DNA from: Nostocoides sp. Soil756
GTDB lineage: Bacteria; Actinomycetota; Actinomycetes; Actinomycetales; Dermatophilaceae
Direction: 5' to 3'
Assembly (NCBI RefSeq): GCF_001428065.1
Contig: NZ_LMSE01000001.1
Span: forward strand, 71,305-135,304
Length of the DNA stretch: 64,000 nucleotides
Every line of letters begins with the position of its first letter. Within the stretch, counting starts at the first letter, position 1. The position numbers and the translations under genes are program-made. The notes under the pieces were generated by a model that saw nothing but the letters and a program-made list of their open reading frames with translations, searched no databases and had not been told where the DNA came from. Positions 18,148-26,392 of the stretch are shown here, in pieces.

Positions 18148-19743
18148 GTGCGGCCCTTCGACCCGCGCCTCCTGGCCGTCGCGCCCGCCGCCCGCCGCCC
18201 CGTCGTGGCGGTGGCGGTGGTCGGCGTCCTCCAGGGCCTCGCCACGGTGGCCACCGCCTTCGCCCTGGCGGCCCTGGTGGTCGCAGTGGTCGACGGCACG
18301 CCCGTGGGCGCTCCGGCCGGGTGGCTCGTGGCTTTGCTGGGGACGCGCTCCGCGCTGGGCTGGGCGGCCGAGCGGTCGGCGGCGCGCGCCGGGGTCGAGG
18401 TCACGGCGGCGCTGCGTCGTGCCCTGCTGGAGCACTGGCTGCGGGTGCCGGCCGAGCGGCGCCCGGACCCCGACCGCGGGGCCACCCTGGCCGGGCAGGG
18501 GGTCGCCACCGTCGAGCCGTACGCCGCGCGCTTCCTGCCGGCGCTGGTGGCGGGCGCGGTCGTGCCGGTGCTGGCGCTCGGCGCCCTGGTGTGGGTCGAC
18601 CCGGTGAGCGCGCTCGTGGTGGCCCTGACCCTGCCGCTGCTCCCGGCCTTCGCGGCCCTGATCGGCGCCGCCACCCGCGACGAGACGCAGCGTCGGTGGC
18701 GCGCGCTGTCCTCGCTCGCGGGCCACTTCACGGATGTGGTGCGCGGGCTGCCGACCCTGGTGGGATACGGACGGGCCGAGCGCCAGGTCGAGGTCGTCGC
18801 CGAGGTCAGCGGCGCCCACCGCCGGGCCACGATGCGCACGCTGCGCCTGGCCTTCCTGTCATCGGCGGCCCTGGAGCTGCTGGCGTCGATCTCGGTGGCC
18901 ATCGTGGCCGTCACGGTCGGGCTCCGGCTCACCCACGGCACGCTCGACCTCGGCACCGGCCTGCTCGCGATCCTGCTGGCGCCCGAGGCCTACTGGCCGA
19001 TCCGCCGGGTCGGGGCCGAGTTCCACGCCGCGGCCGACGGGGCCGAGGCCGTGGCCGACGCCCTCGACGAGCTCGCCGCCGGGCCCGCCGGCCGCACGAC
19101 ACCGGCCGGGACGCCGGCCGCCGAGGCGCTCGGTGTCCGGCTGCGCGGCGTCCACTACTCGTATCCCGGAGCATCCATACCGGTGCTCCGGGGGCTGGAC
19201 CTGGACGCCGGGCCCGGTCTCACCGTCCTGACCGGGCCCTCCGGCGCCGGCAAGTCGACCGTCCTGGAGCTGGCGGCCGGCCTGCGCACCCCCTCCGCCG
19301 GCACCGTCACGGCGGGCCACGCCCACCTGGTGACGCAGCGCCCGTTCCTGCCCGCCGGCACCGTGCGCGACGCCCTGCGACTCGGCAACGACGCTCCCGA
19401 CGCCGACCTCTGGGCCGCGCTGCGCCGAGTGGGCCTCGAGGGGTTCGTCGCGGCCCTGCCGGCCGCGCTCGACACCCCGCTGGGCGACGAGGGCGTCGGG
19501 TTCTCGGCCGGCCAGCGGGCCCGGGTGGCGCTGGCCCGCGCAACGCTGTCGACCGCGCCGGTGCTGCTGGTCGACGAGCCGACCGCCCACCTCGACGGCC
19601 CCGGGGCCGAGATCGTCCACGAGCTGCTGTCCGAGCTGGCCGAGCGGCGTGCCGTGCTCGTCGTGACCCATCGCCCCGAGCTCGTGGCGCGGGCCCACCG
19701 GCACGTGGGCCTCGAGCCCCGGGCAGTGGGGGCGACGGCATGA
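18148..19743 (+). CDS. cydD: ABC exporter subunit CydD for cytochrome bd assembly
   Basis: 531 residues from GTG 18148. An N-terminal six-helix exporter domain (about 15-310) is followed by an ATPase domain: Walker A GPSGAGKSTV, signature FSAGQRARVALARA and Walker B VLLVDEPTAHLDG. CydDC is needed to assemble haem d-containing bd oxidase, exporting reductant (cysteine/glutathione in E. coli) or handling haem; mycothiol producers may use another thiol. Its stop overlaps the cydC start (ATGA), so the two halves are made together. Confidence 0.92.
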   Translation: MRPFDPRLLAVAPAARRPVVAVAVVGVLQGLATVATAFALAALVVAVVDGTPVGAPAGWLVALLGTRSALGWAAERSAARAGVEVTAALRRALLEHWLRVPAERRPDPDRGATLAGQGVATVEPYAARFLPALVAGAVVPVLALGALVWVDPVSALVVALTLPLLPAFAALIGAATRDETQRRWRALSSLAGHFTDVVRGLPTLVGYGRAERQVEVVAEVSGAHRRATMRTLRLAFLSSAALELLASISVAIVAVTVGLRLTHGTLDLGTGLLAILLAPEAYWPIRRVGAEFHAAADGAEAVADALDELAAGPAGRTTPAGTPAAEALGVRLRGVHYSYPGASIPVLRGLDLDAGPGLTVLTGPSGAGKSTVLELAAGLRTPSAGTVTAGHAHLVTQRPFLPAGTVRDALRLGNDAPDADLWAALRRVGLEGFVAALPAALDTPLGDEGVGFSAGQRARVALARATLSTAPVLLVDEPTAHLDGPGAEIVHELLSELAERRAVLVVTHRPELVARAHRHVGLEPRAVGATA

Positions 19744-21443
19744 GCGCCCCCGCCGCCCTCCGGAACCCCGTCACGGTCGTGCGCCCCACCCGGGCCACGG
19801 TCCTCGGCGGCCTGCTCGGCGGGGCCGCCACCACGTCCGGCATCGCCCTGACCGCGACCTCGGGCTGGCTCGTGGTCCGCGCCAGCGAGCGCCCGGTCAT
19901 CCTCACCCTGCTGGCGGCCATCGTCGCGGTCCGCGCGTTCGGGATGGCGCGGCCCTACTTCCGCTACCTCGAGCGGCTGGTCTCGCACGACGCCGCGCTC
20001 GCTGAGCTGGCCGACCGCCGGGTGGCGGTGTTCAGCGCCCTGGTGCCCCTGACCCCCGCCCGGCTCGGCCGGCGCTCGCGGTCGGCGGTGCTCACGGGGG
20101 TCGTCGAGGATCTCACCGACGTGGTCGAGGCCCAGGTCCGGGTCACCGTCCCGCTGGTCTCCGGGGCGCTCGCGGGCCTGGGGGCCGCGGCCCTCACGGC
20201 GTGGTTCGCCCCCACGCTCGGGCTGGTCGTGGCCGCGCTGCTGGTGGTGCTGGCCCTCGGCTGCGTGGTCGCCTGGCACGCCGAGTCGACCTCGCGCGAC
20301 GCGCTGCTGGCGGCCCGGGCCGAGGTGGCCCGGGTGGGCGACCTCGTCGCGCGCCAGGCCGGAGAGCTGAAGGCCATCGGCGCCGAGCGGGACGCGCTGC
20401 GCGCGCTCGGCGCCGCCCACGCCACGTGGCGCGCGGCGGTGGCGCGGCAGAGCCGGGGTCGGGCCCTGGTGGCGGCGCTGCTGCCGCTGGGGACGGCCGC
20501 CGCCACCGTCGCGGCGGCGCTGCTGGTGGACCCGGCCACGGTGGGCGCGCCGGTCGCAGCCCTGCTCGTGCTCGTCCCGGTGGCCGTGGGCGAGGCCCTG
20601 GCGCCGTTGGTCGACACCATGCGCGCGCTGGCCCGGGCCCAGGGCAGCAGCGCCCGCCTCACCGCCCTGCTCGACCAGGAGCCGGCCGTGCACGACCCGG
20701 CCGGCCCAACGACGTCCTCGGCCCAGCATCCGGAGCACGTGGATGGATGCTCCGAGCCGCGGGCCACGGGAGGCGCGCCGGTCGTCCGGCTCGAGGCGGT
20801 CACCGCGTCCTGGACTGGCGAGCGCACCGCGCTTGCACCCACCGACCTCGCGCTCCGCCCGGACCGGCACGTCGCCGTCGTCGGGCCCAACGGCTCGGGC
20901 AAGAGCACCCTGCTGGCGGTCCTCGCGCGCGCGCTCGACGTGACCGGGGGGCGCCACACCCGTGACGGGGTCGACGTGCGCGGGCTTCCCCTGGCCACCG
21001 CCCGCGCCGACATCGCCGTGGTCGACGACGAGCCGCACGTCTTCGCCGGGTCGCTCGCCGCGAACCTCCGGCTCGCCCGCCCGGACGCCGACGACGACGC
21101 GCTGCGCCATGCCCTCGCCCTCGCCGGCCTCGGCCCCTGGCTGACCGAGCTCCCCGACGGGCTCGACACCCGGCTCGGCACCGGCGGCCGCGGCGTCTCG
21201 GGCGGCGAGCGCACCCGGCTCGGCATCGCCCGCGCCGTGCTGGCGGAGCGGGCCGTCGTCCTGCTCGACGAACCCACCGCGCACCTCGACGACGCAACGG
21301 CCACCGCCGTGCTCGATGATGTCCTGGGCGCCACCCGCGAGCGCGCGGTCGTCCTCGTGAGCCACCGGCCCGAGGCGCTGAACCGCTTCGACCACGTCCT
21401 CGACCTCGGGGCCCACCCGTCGTCACGACCCGACCAGGAGTAG
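19740..21443 (+). CDS. cydC: ABC exporter subunit CydC for cytochrome bd assembly
   Basis: 567 residues. Membrane domain about 20-290, ATPase domain about 345-555 with Walker A GPNGSGKSTL, signature GVSGGERTRLGIARA and Walker B VVLLDEPTAHLDD. The linker between domains (about 320-345) is unusual, with SSAQHPEHVDGCSEP containing two His and a Cys, and is encoded by a stretch with a short inverted repeat (20731-20754). Partner of CydD. The next gene starts 2 bases after the stop. Confidence 0.92.
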   Translation: MSAPAALRNPVTVVRPTRATVLGGLLGGAATTSGIALTATSGWLVVRASERPVILTLLAAIVAVRAFGMARPYFRYLERLVSHDAALAELADRRVAVFSALVPLTPARLGRRSRSAVLTGVVEDLTDVVEAQVRVTVPLVSGALAGLGAAALTAWFAPTLGLVVAALLVVLALGCVVAWHAESTSRDALLAARAEVARVGDLVARQAGELKAIGAERDALRALGAAHATWRAAVARQSRGRALVAALLPLGTAAATVAAALLVDPATVGAPVAALLVLVPVAVGEALAPLVDTMRALARAQGSSARLTALLDQEPAVHDPAGPTTSSAQHPEHVDGCSEPRATGGAPVVRLEAVTASWTGERTALAPTDLALRPDRHVAVVGPNGSGKSTLLAVLARALDVTGGRHTRDGVDVRGLPLATARADIAVVDDEPHVFAGSLAANLRLARPDADDDALRHALALAGLGPWLTELPDGLDTRLGTGGRGVSGGERTRLGIARAVLAERAVVLLDEPTAHLDDATATAVLDDVLGATRERAVVLVSHRPEALNRFDHVLDLGAHPSSRPDQE

Positions 21444-21445
21444 CC

Positions 21446-21895
21446 ATGCCGCACTCGGCCCACGCCCCTCGCCTCGGCGACCTCGAGCGGGTCGTCATGG
21501 ACCGTCTCTGGGAGAGCACCGTGGCCGGGGGCGACGGGTTCGCCGGCGTCACCGTCCGCGAGGTCCACGAGGCCCTCGAGAAGGACCGGGAGATCGCCTA
21601 TACGACGGTGATGACGGTGCTCGACCGGCTCGCGAAGAAGGACCTGGTCACCCGCGAGCGCGACGGGCGCGCCTGGCGCTATCTGCCCGCCGACACCCGC
21701 GAGGCCCTCACCGCGCGCACCATGCGTCGCACCCTCGACGACATGGAGGTCACCGACCGCCGTTCGGCGCTGCTGCACTTCCTCGACGGCGCCAGCACCG
21801 ACGAGATCGCCGACCTCAAGGCCGCCCTGGCCGAGGTCGAGGCCCGCAGCGACCGCCCGGCATCCCGGGGCGCGCGCTCCCGCCGGCCCCGCTGA
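21446..21895 (+). CDS. blaI: BlaI/MecI/CopY-family winged-helix repressor
   Basis: 149 residues. LGDLERVVMDRLWE, TVREVHEALEK and AYTTVMTVLDRLAKKDLVTR form the winged helix of the BlaI family, with RDGRAWRYLPA as the wing; the C-terminal helices are for dimerisation. It begins 2 bases after cydC, so it should be made with cydABDC and may autoregulate that operon. An M56 metallopeptidase follows, the standard partner that removes BlaI-type repressors. No beta-lactamase is nearby, so the role is probably respiratory; that is inference. Confidence 0.88.
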   Translation: MPHSAHAPRLGDLERVVMDRLWESTVAGGDGFAGVTVREVHEALEKDREIAYTTVMTVLDRLAKKDLVTRERDGRAWRYLPADTREALTARTMRRTLDDMEVTDRRSALLHFLDGASTDEIADLKAALAEVEARSDRPASRGARSRRPR

Positions 21896-21929
21896 CCGGC
21901 CGAGCGTTCGCCCCGGCGCGCCCGGCTGC

Positions 21930-21935
21930 CACGAT
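21930..21935 (+). promoter_or_regulatory. -10-like element CACGAT before the M56 gene
   Basis: CACGAT ends six bases before GTG 21942 and there is no ribosome binding site. Could give the peptidase a leaderless transcript separate from the cyd operon. Confidence 0.35.
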
Positions 21936-21941
21936 GGTGCC

Positions 21942-22784
21942 GTGGTCCCGCTCGCCCTCGCCGGGGTGGCCGTCGCGCTGGTCTGGCTGGCGCCCGGCCT
22001 CCTCGCCCGCCCGCGCCGTCTCCGGCGCGCGCCCCGCGCCGCCCTCGTGGCCTGGCAGGCGGTCTCCCTCGGCGGGGTCCTGGCCGCCCTCGCCGTGGCC
22101 CCGGCGGTGCTGCCGCTGGTGCTGGAGGGCGACGACCTGCGCTCCCACCCCTGGCTGGTCGCTCTCGCCCTGCTCGTCACCGCGGTGGTGCTGGGGCGCC
22201 TCCTGCTGTCGGGGCACCGGGTCGGCACCCGCATCCGGCAGGCGCGCACCGAGCATCGTGAGCTCGTCGACATCCTCGGTGAGCACGACCGCGATGGGCT
22301 GGTCGTGCTGCAGCACCCCACGCCGACGGCCTACTGCATCCCGGGCCGCGGCCCGCGGGTGGTCCTGACCCGCGGGGTGCTCGACGCCCTCCCCGACGAG
22401 CAGCTGGCCGCGGTGGTGGCCCACGAGCGCGCCCATTTGCGGGCCCGGCACGACCTGCTGCTGGAGTTCTTCACCGTGCTGCACGAGTCGGTGCCCCCGG
22501 CGCTGCGCTCGGCCACCGCGCTGGCGGAGGTGCGCCTGCTGGTCGAGGCCCTGGCCGACCGGGCCGCCGTGCGGCGCAGCGGGGCGGTGGCCACGGCCCG
22601 GGCCCTGGTGACGGTGGCCGCGGGGCGGGCGCCCGCGGGAGCGATGGCCGCGAGCACCTCGGCTCCCGTACGCCTGCACCTGCTGGCCCTGGGGCCGCAA
22701 CCCGTCACCGCAACGCTGGCCTACGCCCTGGCCGTCGTGGCCGTGGCCCTGCCGCTGGCCCTGCTCGGGTTCGCCTGGGCGTGA
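21942..22784 (+). CDS. M56-family membrane metallopeptidase (BlaR1-like, no sensor domain)
   Basis: 280 residues. Two or three hydrophobic helices lie before residue 90, then a cytoplasmic zinc protease domain with His161-Glu162-x2-His165 (HERAHLRARHD) and a downstream acidic ligand in EALADRAAV; a last helix closes the protein. Unlike BlaR1 it has no external penicillin-binding domain, so the trigger is unknown. Placed 46 bases after the BlaI-type gene, it probably cleaves or inactivates that repressor. Confidence 0.85.
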   Translation: MVPLALAGVAVALVWLAPGLLARPRRLRRAPRAALVAWQAVSLGGVLAALAVAPAVLPLVLEGDDLRSHPWLVALALLVTAVVLGRLLLSGHRVGTRIRQARTEHRELVDILGEHDRDGLVVLQHPTPTAYCIPGRGPRVVLTRGVLDALPDEQLAAVVAHERAHLRARHDLLLEFFTVLHESVPPALRSATALAEVRLLVEALADRAAVRRSGAVATARALVTVAAGRAPAGAMAASTSAPVRLHLLALGPQPVTATLAYALAVVAVALPLALLGFAWA

Positions 22785-22797
22785 GGACCGACCGCGG

Positions 22798-23295
22798 TCA
22801 GGCCCAGCTGGGCGGCGGCGGAGGCGGCGGCGTGGTGGGGCCCCCCGGCCGCTCCTCGTCCGGCATCGGCGGCACCGGCGGCCGGTCGTCGGCGGGCGGC
22901 GTGGTCAGCGGCCGGGGGCCGGGCTCGTCGCGCATCGGCATGACCCCACCGGGCGGAGGCGGCGGCACCGAGGCACCGGGTGGAGGCGGCGGCGGGGTGG
23001 GTGCGGCACCCCCCGGCGGCGGGGGCGGTGCACCGTAGGGCGACGGGGGCGGGGTGAGGGTCAGCGGCCCCAGCCGGCCGGCCGCCTCGAGCTCGCGCAG
23101 GGTCGCCATGACCCGCTCGCGGTCGGTCTCGCCGACGGGGCGGCCGGTGGCGTCCATCCACGCCACGACCCCGAGGTCGCGCAGCGCCCGGTCGGCGCCG
23201 ATGCCGGGAACGCTGATCCCCGCGTTGGACATCGCGACGTCGGCCTTGGCCGCGAGGTCGCTCGCCGCCGCCTTCGCCCGTTCGAAGAAGCTCAT
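22798..23295 (-). CDS. Protein with folded N-terminus and proline-rich tail
   Basis: 165 residues from ATG 23295 with AGGGAGG upstream. Residues 1-75 (MSFFERAKAAASDLAAKAD and WMDATGRPVGETDRERVM) look helical and folded, perhaps a short SHOCT-like module. The rest is a low-complexity tail of proline runs with Gly, Ala and Thr. No signal peptide. Function unknown; it is convergent with the M56 gene and divergent from the AIM24 gene. Confidence 0.65.
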   Translation of the reverse strand: MSFFERAKAAASDLAAKADVAMSNAGISVPGIGADRALRDLGVVAWMDATGRPVGETDRERVMATLRELEAAGRLGPLTLTPPPSPYGAPPPPPGGAAPTPPPPPPGASVPPPPPGGVMPMRDEPGPRPLTTPPADDRPPVPPMPDEERPGGPTTPPPPPPPSWA

Positions 23296-23420
23296 CGGGG
23301 ACCTCCCTGGGCCGACCCTTGTCCGTGCCCGGAACCATAGCGCCGACGGCGTCGTCCCTTCTAGCGTTGGTCCCCACGGGGTGGAACCCCACCCTCCCCC
23401 GCACGGAAGGCGTCGCACCC

Positions 23421-24152
23421 ATGACCATCCACGGCTCGCTGTTCACCGACTTCAAGGAGAAGGACAGCCAGGACCCGTTCTCGCTGCAGAACAAGAAGCT
23501 GCTGCGCATCGACATGCGCTACGGCCCGGTGCAGGCCAAGACCGGCTCGATGGTGGCCTACCAGGGCGACGTCCGGTTCGCGAACAAGGGCTCGGGCGGC
23601 CTGGGCAAGATGTTCAAGGCCGCCGTCACGGGCGAGGGCGTGAAGATGATGGAGTGCTCGGGCACCGGCGAGCTGTTCGTCGCCGACGAGGCGGCCGAGG
23701 TGCAGGTCATGTACCTCGAGAACGACATGGTGTCGGTCAACGGCAACAACGTGCTGGCGTTCTCGAGCTCGATCCAGTGGGACATCCACCGCATCCAGGC
23801 CCGGGGCGCCGCGATGACCGGTGGCCTCTACAACGTCTCGCTGCGCGGCACCGGCTACGTCGCGGTCACCACCAAGGGCGACCCCATCGCCCTCGACGTC
23901 GCCTCGTCGCCGACCTTCGCCGACGCCCAGGCCGTGGTGCTGTGGACCTCCGGGGTCTCGATGGACGTGCGCGTCGACACCGGCGGTCTCGGCTCGATGA
24001 TCCGCGGCGGCACCGGCGAGCTGCTGCAGATGGCATTCGGCGGCCAGGGCTACGTGCTGGTGCAGCCGTGCGAGAACGTCGTCGACGGGGGCCACCAGAG
24101 CGGCGGCAACCAGCAGGGCCCCGGCGGGATGCTCGGCCAGCTGCTCTCCTGA
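23421..24152 (+). CDS. AIM24-family protein
   Basis: 243 residues. [20 protein letters not shown], then YQGDVRF, and [11 protein letters not shown] near the end are typical of the AIM24/TRAP-like beta-sandwich family; repeated Gly-rich strands fill the length. The C-terminal [18 protein letters not shown] is flexible. Bacterial function is not established. It lies between the proline-rich protein gene (divergent) and bioB. Confidence 0.82.
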   Translation: MTIHGSLFTDFKEKDSQDPFSLQNKKLLRIDMRYGPVQAKTGSMVAYQGDVRFANKGSGGLGKMFKAAVTGEGVKMMECSGTGELFVADEAAEVQVMYLENDMVSVNGNNVLAFSSSIQWDIHRIQARGAAMTGGLYNVSLRGTGYVAVTTKGDPIALDVASSPTFADAQAVVLWTSGVSMDVRVDTGGLGSMIRGGTGELLQMAFGGQGYVLVQPCENVVDGGHQSGGNQQGPGGMLGQLLS

Positions 24153-24231
24153 CCCGCCCCTCGGCGTCCGCCCACCGGACCGGCGAGGGCGGGCGTCGGA
24201 GGTCGGGCCGCGGGCTGCCACAATCGAGCCC

Positions 24232-25245
24232 ATGACGGCTCAGGTGACCGGAACCGACATCCTCGACGTCGCGCGCGAGCAGGTGCTCGAGCGCGGGGTC
24301 GCGCTCACCCACGAGCAGATCGTGGCGGTCCTCGAGACCGGCGACGACCGCCTCCAGGACCTGCTGGCGCTGGCCCACGAGGTGCGTCTGAAGTACCAGG
24401 GCCCGAGCGTCGAGGTCGAGGGCATCGTGTCGCTCAAGACGGGCGGCTGCCCCGAGGACTGCCACTTCTGCTCGCAGAGCGGGCAGTTCACCTCGCCGGT
24501 GCGCTCGGTGTGGCTCAACATCCCCGAGCTCGTGCGGGCCGCGAAGGAGACCGCCGCCACCGGGGCCAGCGAGTTCTGCATCGTCGCGGCCGTGCGCGGG
24601 CCCGACGAGAAGCTGATGCAGCAGATGCGCGAGGGCGTGGCCGCCATCCGCGCCGCCGTCGACATCCAGGTCGCCGCGTCCCTGGGGATGCTGACCCAGG
24701 AGCAGGTGGACGACCTGGTCGACATGGGGGTCCACCGCTACAACCACAACCTCGAGGCCGGGCGCTCGTACTTCCCGAACGTCGTCACCACGCACTCCTT
24801 CGACGAGCGGCTCGAGACCTGCCGCATGGTCAAGGACTCCGGGATGGAGCTGTGCTGCGGCGGCCTCGTCGGGATGGGCGAGACGGTCGAGCAGCGGGCC
24901 GAGCTGGCCGCGCAGCTGGGCGAGCTCGAGCCGCACGAGGTGCCGCTGAACTTCCTCAACCCCCGCCCGGGCACGCCGTTCGGCGACCTCGAGCCGATGC
25001 CCGCCAACGACGCGCTGCGCACCATCGCGGCGTTCCGGCTGGCGCTGCCCCGGACCATCCTGCGCTACGCCGGCGGCCGCGAGCTGACCCTGGGTGACCT
25101 CGGGACGCGCGACGGGCTGCTCGGCGGCATCAACGCCGTCATCGTGGGCAACTACCTGACGACGCTGGGACGCGACCCTCGCGAGGACCTGGCACTGCTC
25201 GACGAGCTCGAGATGCCGATCAAGGCCCTCAACGAGACGTTCTGA
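24232..25245 (+). CDS. bioB: Biotin synthase
   Basis: 337 residues, radical SAM. It inserts sulfur into dethiobiotin. The [4Fe-4S] cysteines are Cys73, Cys77 and Cys80 in [24 protein letters not shown] and GGLVGMGET are BioB signatures, and Asn/Arg residues near FLNPRPGTP are conserved. CACAAT lies seven bases before ATG 24232 with no ribosome binding site. The auxiliary gene bsaP follows after 5 bases. Confidence 0.95.
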   Translation: MTAQVTGTDILDVAREQVLERGVALTHEQIVAVLETGDDRLQDLLALAHEVRLKYQGPSVEVEGIVSLKTGGCPEDCHFCSQSGQFTSPVRSVWLNIPELVRAAKETAATGASEFCIVAAVRGPDEKLMQQMREGVAAIRAAVDIQVAASLGMLTQEQVDDLVDMGVHRYNHNLEAGRSYFPNVVTTHSFDERLETCRMVKDSGMELCCGGLVGMGETVEQRAELAAQLGELEPHEVPLNFLNPRPGTPFGDLEPMPANDALRTIAAFRLALPRTILRYAGGRELTLGDLGTRDGLLGGINAVIVGNYLTTLGRDPREDLALLDELEMPIKALNETF

Positions 25246-25250
25246 GCGCG

Positions 25251-25496
25251 ATGGTGTTCGCCGACGCGGGCGCGCACGAGCCGGTGGCGCGGGCCGGTGA
25301 CCCCGGGGCGTGGTGCGGCCAGTGCGGGCTCGCGCTGGCCGAGGGCGACCATGCGGGCTGCGCGCGGCGGGCCGAGCTCGAGCCGCCGCGCTTCTGCGTG
25401 CACTGCCGCCGCCGGATGGTCGTGCAGGTAACGCCCGGGACGTGGACGGCCACCTGCAGCCGGCACGGCAGCGTCGAACGCTCCACCTGGCACTGA
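25251..25496 (+). CDS. bsaP: Biotin synthase auxiliary protein BsaP
   Basis: 81 residues. [16 protein letters not shown] with CSRHG after about 15 residues matches the C-terminal core of BsaP, a small iron-sulfur protein that mycobacterial biotin synthase needs for turnover. Four Cys lie in the core half and CGQCG plus one more Cys in the N-terminal half. Only 5 bases separate it from bioB, so it is co-translated. Recognition is by sequence memory; the alternative is an unrelated small zinc-ribbon protein. Confidence 0.85.
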   Translation: MVFADAGAHEPVARAGDPGAWCGQCGLALAEGDHAGCARRAELEPPRFCVHCRRRMVVQVTPGTWTATCSRHGSVERSTWH

Positions 25497-25530
25497 CCCC
25501 CTCCCCAGCACCCTCCCCCTCGCCTCCGCG

Positions 25531-25584
25531 CGAATGTGTGTGAAGAGCCTCGGGCATCCAGGGGGTTTTCACACACGTTCGGGG
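25531..25584. repeat. Intergenic palindrome, family 1, copy 2 (degenerate)
   Basis: The right arm (25564-25584) contains TTCACACACGTTCGGGG exactly as in the other copies. The left arm (25531-25549) has diverged, GAATGTGTGTGAA instead of GAACGTGTGTGAA, so the stem has two mismatches. Lies between bsaP and the FMN reductase, both on the plus strand. Confidence 0.75.
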
Positions 25585-25611
25585 TCAGCGCACCTCGGGA
25601 ATGCGCGCCGA

Positions 25612-25629
25612 TGGTTGACTGTTCAACCA
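25612..25629. promoter_or_regulatory. Candidate operator/promoter palindrome before the FMN reductase gene
   Basis: TGGTTGACTGTTCAACCA is an 18-base palindrome with 7-base arms around CTGT. It contains TTGACT (25615-25620), a good -35 hexamer, so a bound repressor would block the promoter. The TTGA/TCAA form is common for MarR-family operators. No MarR gene is in the window. Confidence 0.55.
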
Positions 25630-25679
25630 CGAGGTCAGTGTCGACCCGTCCCGGCCCCCGACCTCCCCCAGGAGTCCCT

Positions 25680-26234
25680 GTGAACGTCCTCGTCCTCGTC
25701 GGCAGCCTGCGCGCCGGCTCCACGAACCGCCAGCTCGCCGACGCCGCCACCGCGCACCTGCCTCAGGGCGTGCAGGCGACCGTGTTCGAGCGGCTCGCCG
25801 ACCTCCCGCACTACTCCGAGGAGCTCGACCACGACGACGCGCTGCCCCAGGTCGCCCGCGACCTGCGCGAGGCCGTCGCCGACGCCGACGCCCTGCTGCT
25901 GGTCACTCCCGAGTACAACGGCTCGATGCCGAGCGCCCTCAAGAACGCCGTCGACTGGGTCTCGCGCCCGCGCGGCGCGGCCGCCATCGCCGGCAAGCCG
26001 GCCGCGGTGGTGGGCGCCAGCGGCTCCCCGCGCGCCGCGCAGTGGGCCCGCGAGGAGGGCGTGAAGGTCCTCACCGTCGCCGGGGCCGCGGTCATCGAGG
26101 ACACCGTGGGCGTCGGCGCCTCGTTCCAGGCCTTCGAGGAGGGCCGGCTCTCCGACGCCGAGCTCGACGCCGCCCTGCGCGCCCTCGTGCAGCGGCTCGC
26201 CGGCACGGTCGAGGACGCCCGCTCGGCCGCCTGA
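25680..26234 (+). CDS. NADPH-dependent FMN reductase family protein
   Basis: 184 residues from GTG 25680 with AGGAG six bases upstream. LVLVGSLRAGSTNRQLAD is the FMN phosphate loop and TPEYNGSMPSALKNAVDW the second flavin contact of the flavodoxin-like FMN_red family. Such enzymes reduce quinones, azo dyes or metals using NAD(P)H. A palindromic operator lies upstream, suggesting induction by a small molecule. It sits among biotin genes but I see no direct link to that pathway. Confidence 0.88.
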   Translation: MNVLVLVGSLRAGSTNRQLADAATAHLPQGVQATVFERLADLPHYSEELDHDDALPQVARDLREAVADADALLLVTPEYNGSMPSALKNAVDWVSRPRGAAAIAGKPAAVVGASGSPRAAQWAREEGVKVLTVAGAAVIEDTVGVGASFQAFEEGRLSDAELDAALRALVQRLAGTVEDARSAA

Positions 26235-26253
26235 CGCACGCCTCCCGCCACGA

Positions 26254-26316
26254 GTCGAGGGGCCAGAACACGCGGATGCCGCCAGCCGGATCATCGGGGT
26301 GTCCTGGCCCCTCGAC
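26254..26316. repeat. Intergenic palindrome, family 2, copy 1
   Basis: 18-base arms (26254-26271 GTCGAGGGGCCAGAACAC and 26299-26316) pair with a single mismatch around a 27-base loop. It starts 20 bases after the FMN reductase stop, so it may terminate that transcript. The arm begins GTCGAG and ends ACAC(GC), as in the palindrome at 47670-47729. Confidence 0.75.
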
Positions 26317-26392
26317 CGCCATCCGGAGGATGCGGAGCCCCGGGATCCCCGTGGTGCAGCGGCTCCCGCCCGGCGCGGCATGATGGCCCGCG

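Noticed and set aside
19165..19192. Inverted repeat CCCGGAGCA/TGCTCCGGG within cydD
   Set aside because: It lies in a conserved coding stretch and the codons explain it; no reason to call a regulatory hairpin.
21446..22784. Beta-lactam resistance locus
   Set aside because: BlaI- and M56-type proteins are present but there is no beta-lactamase or penicillin-binding gene, and the peptidase has no external sensor domain.
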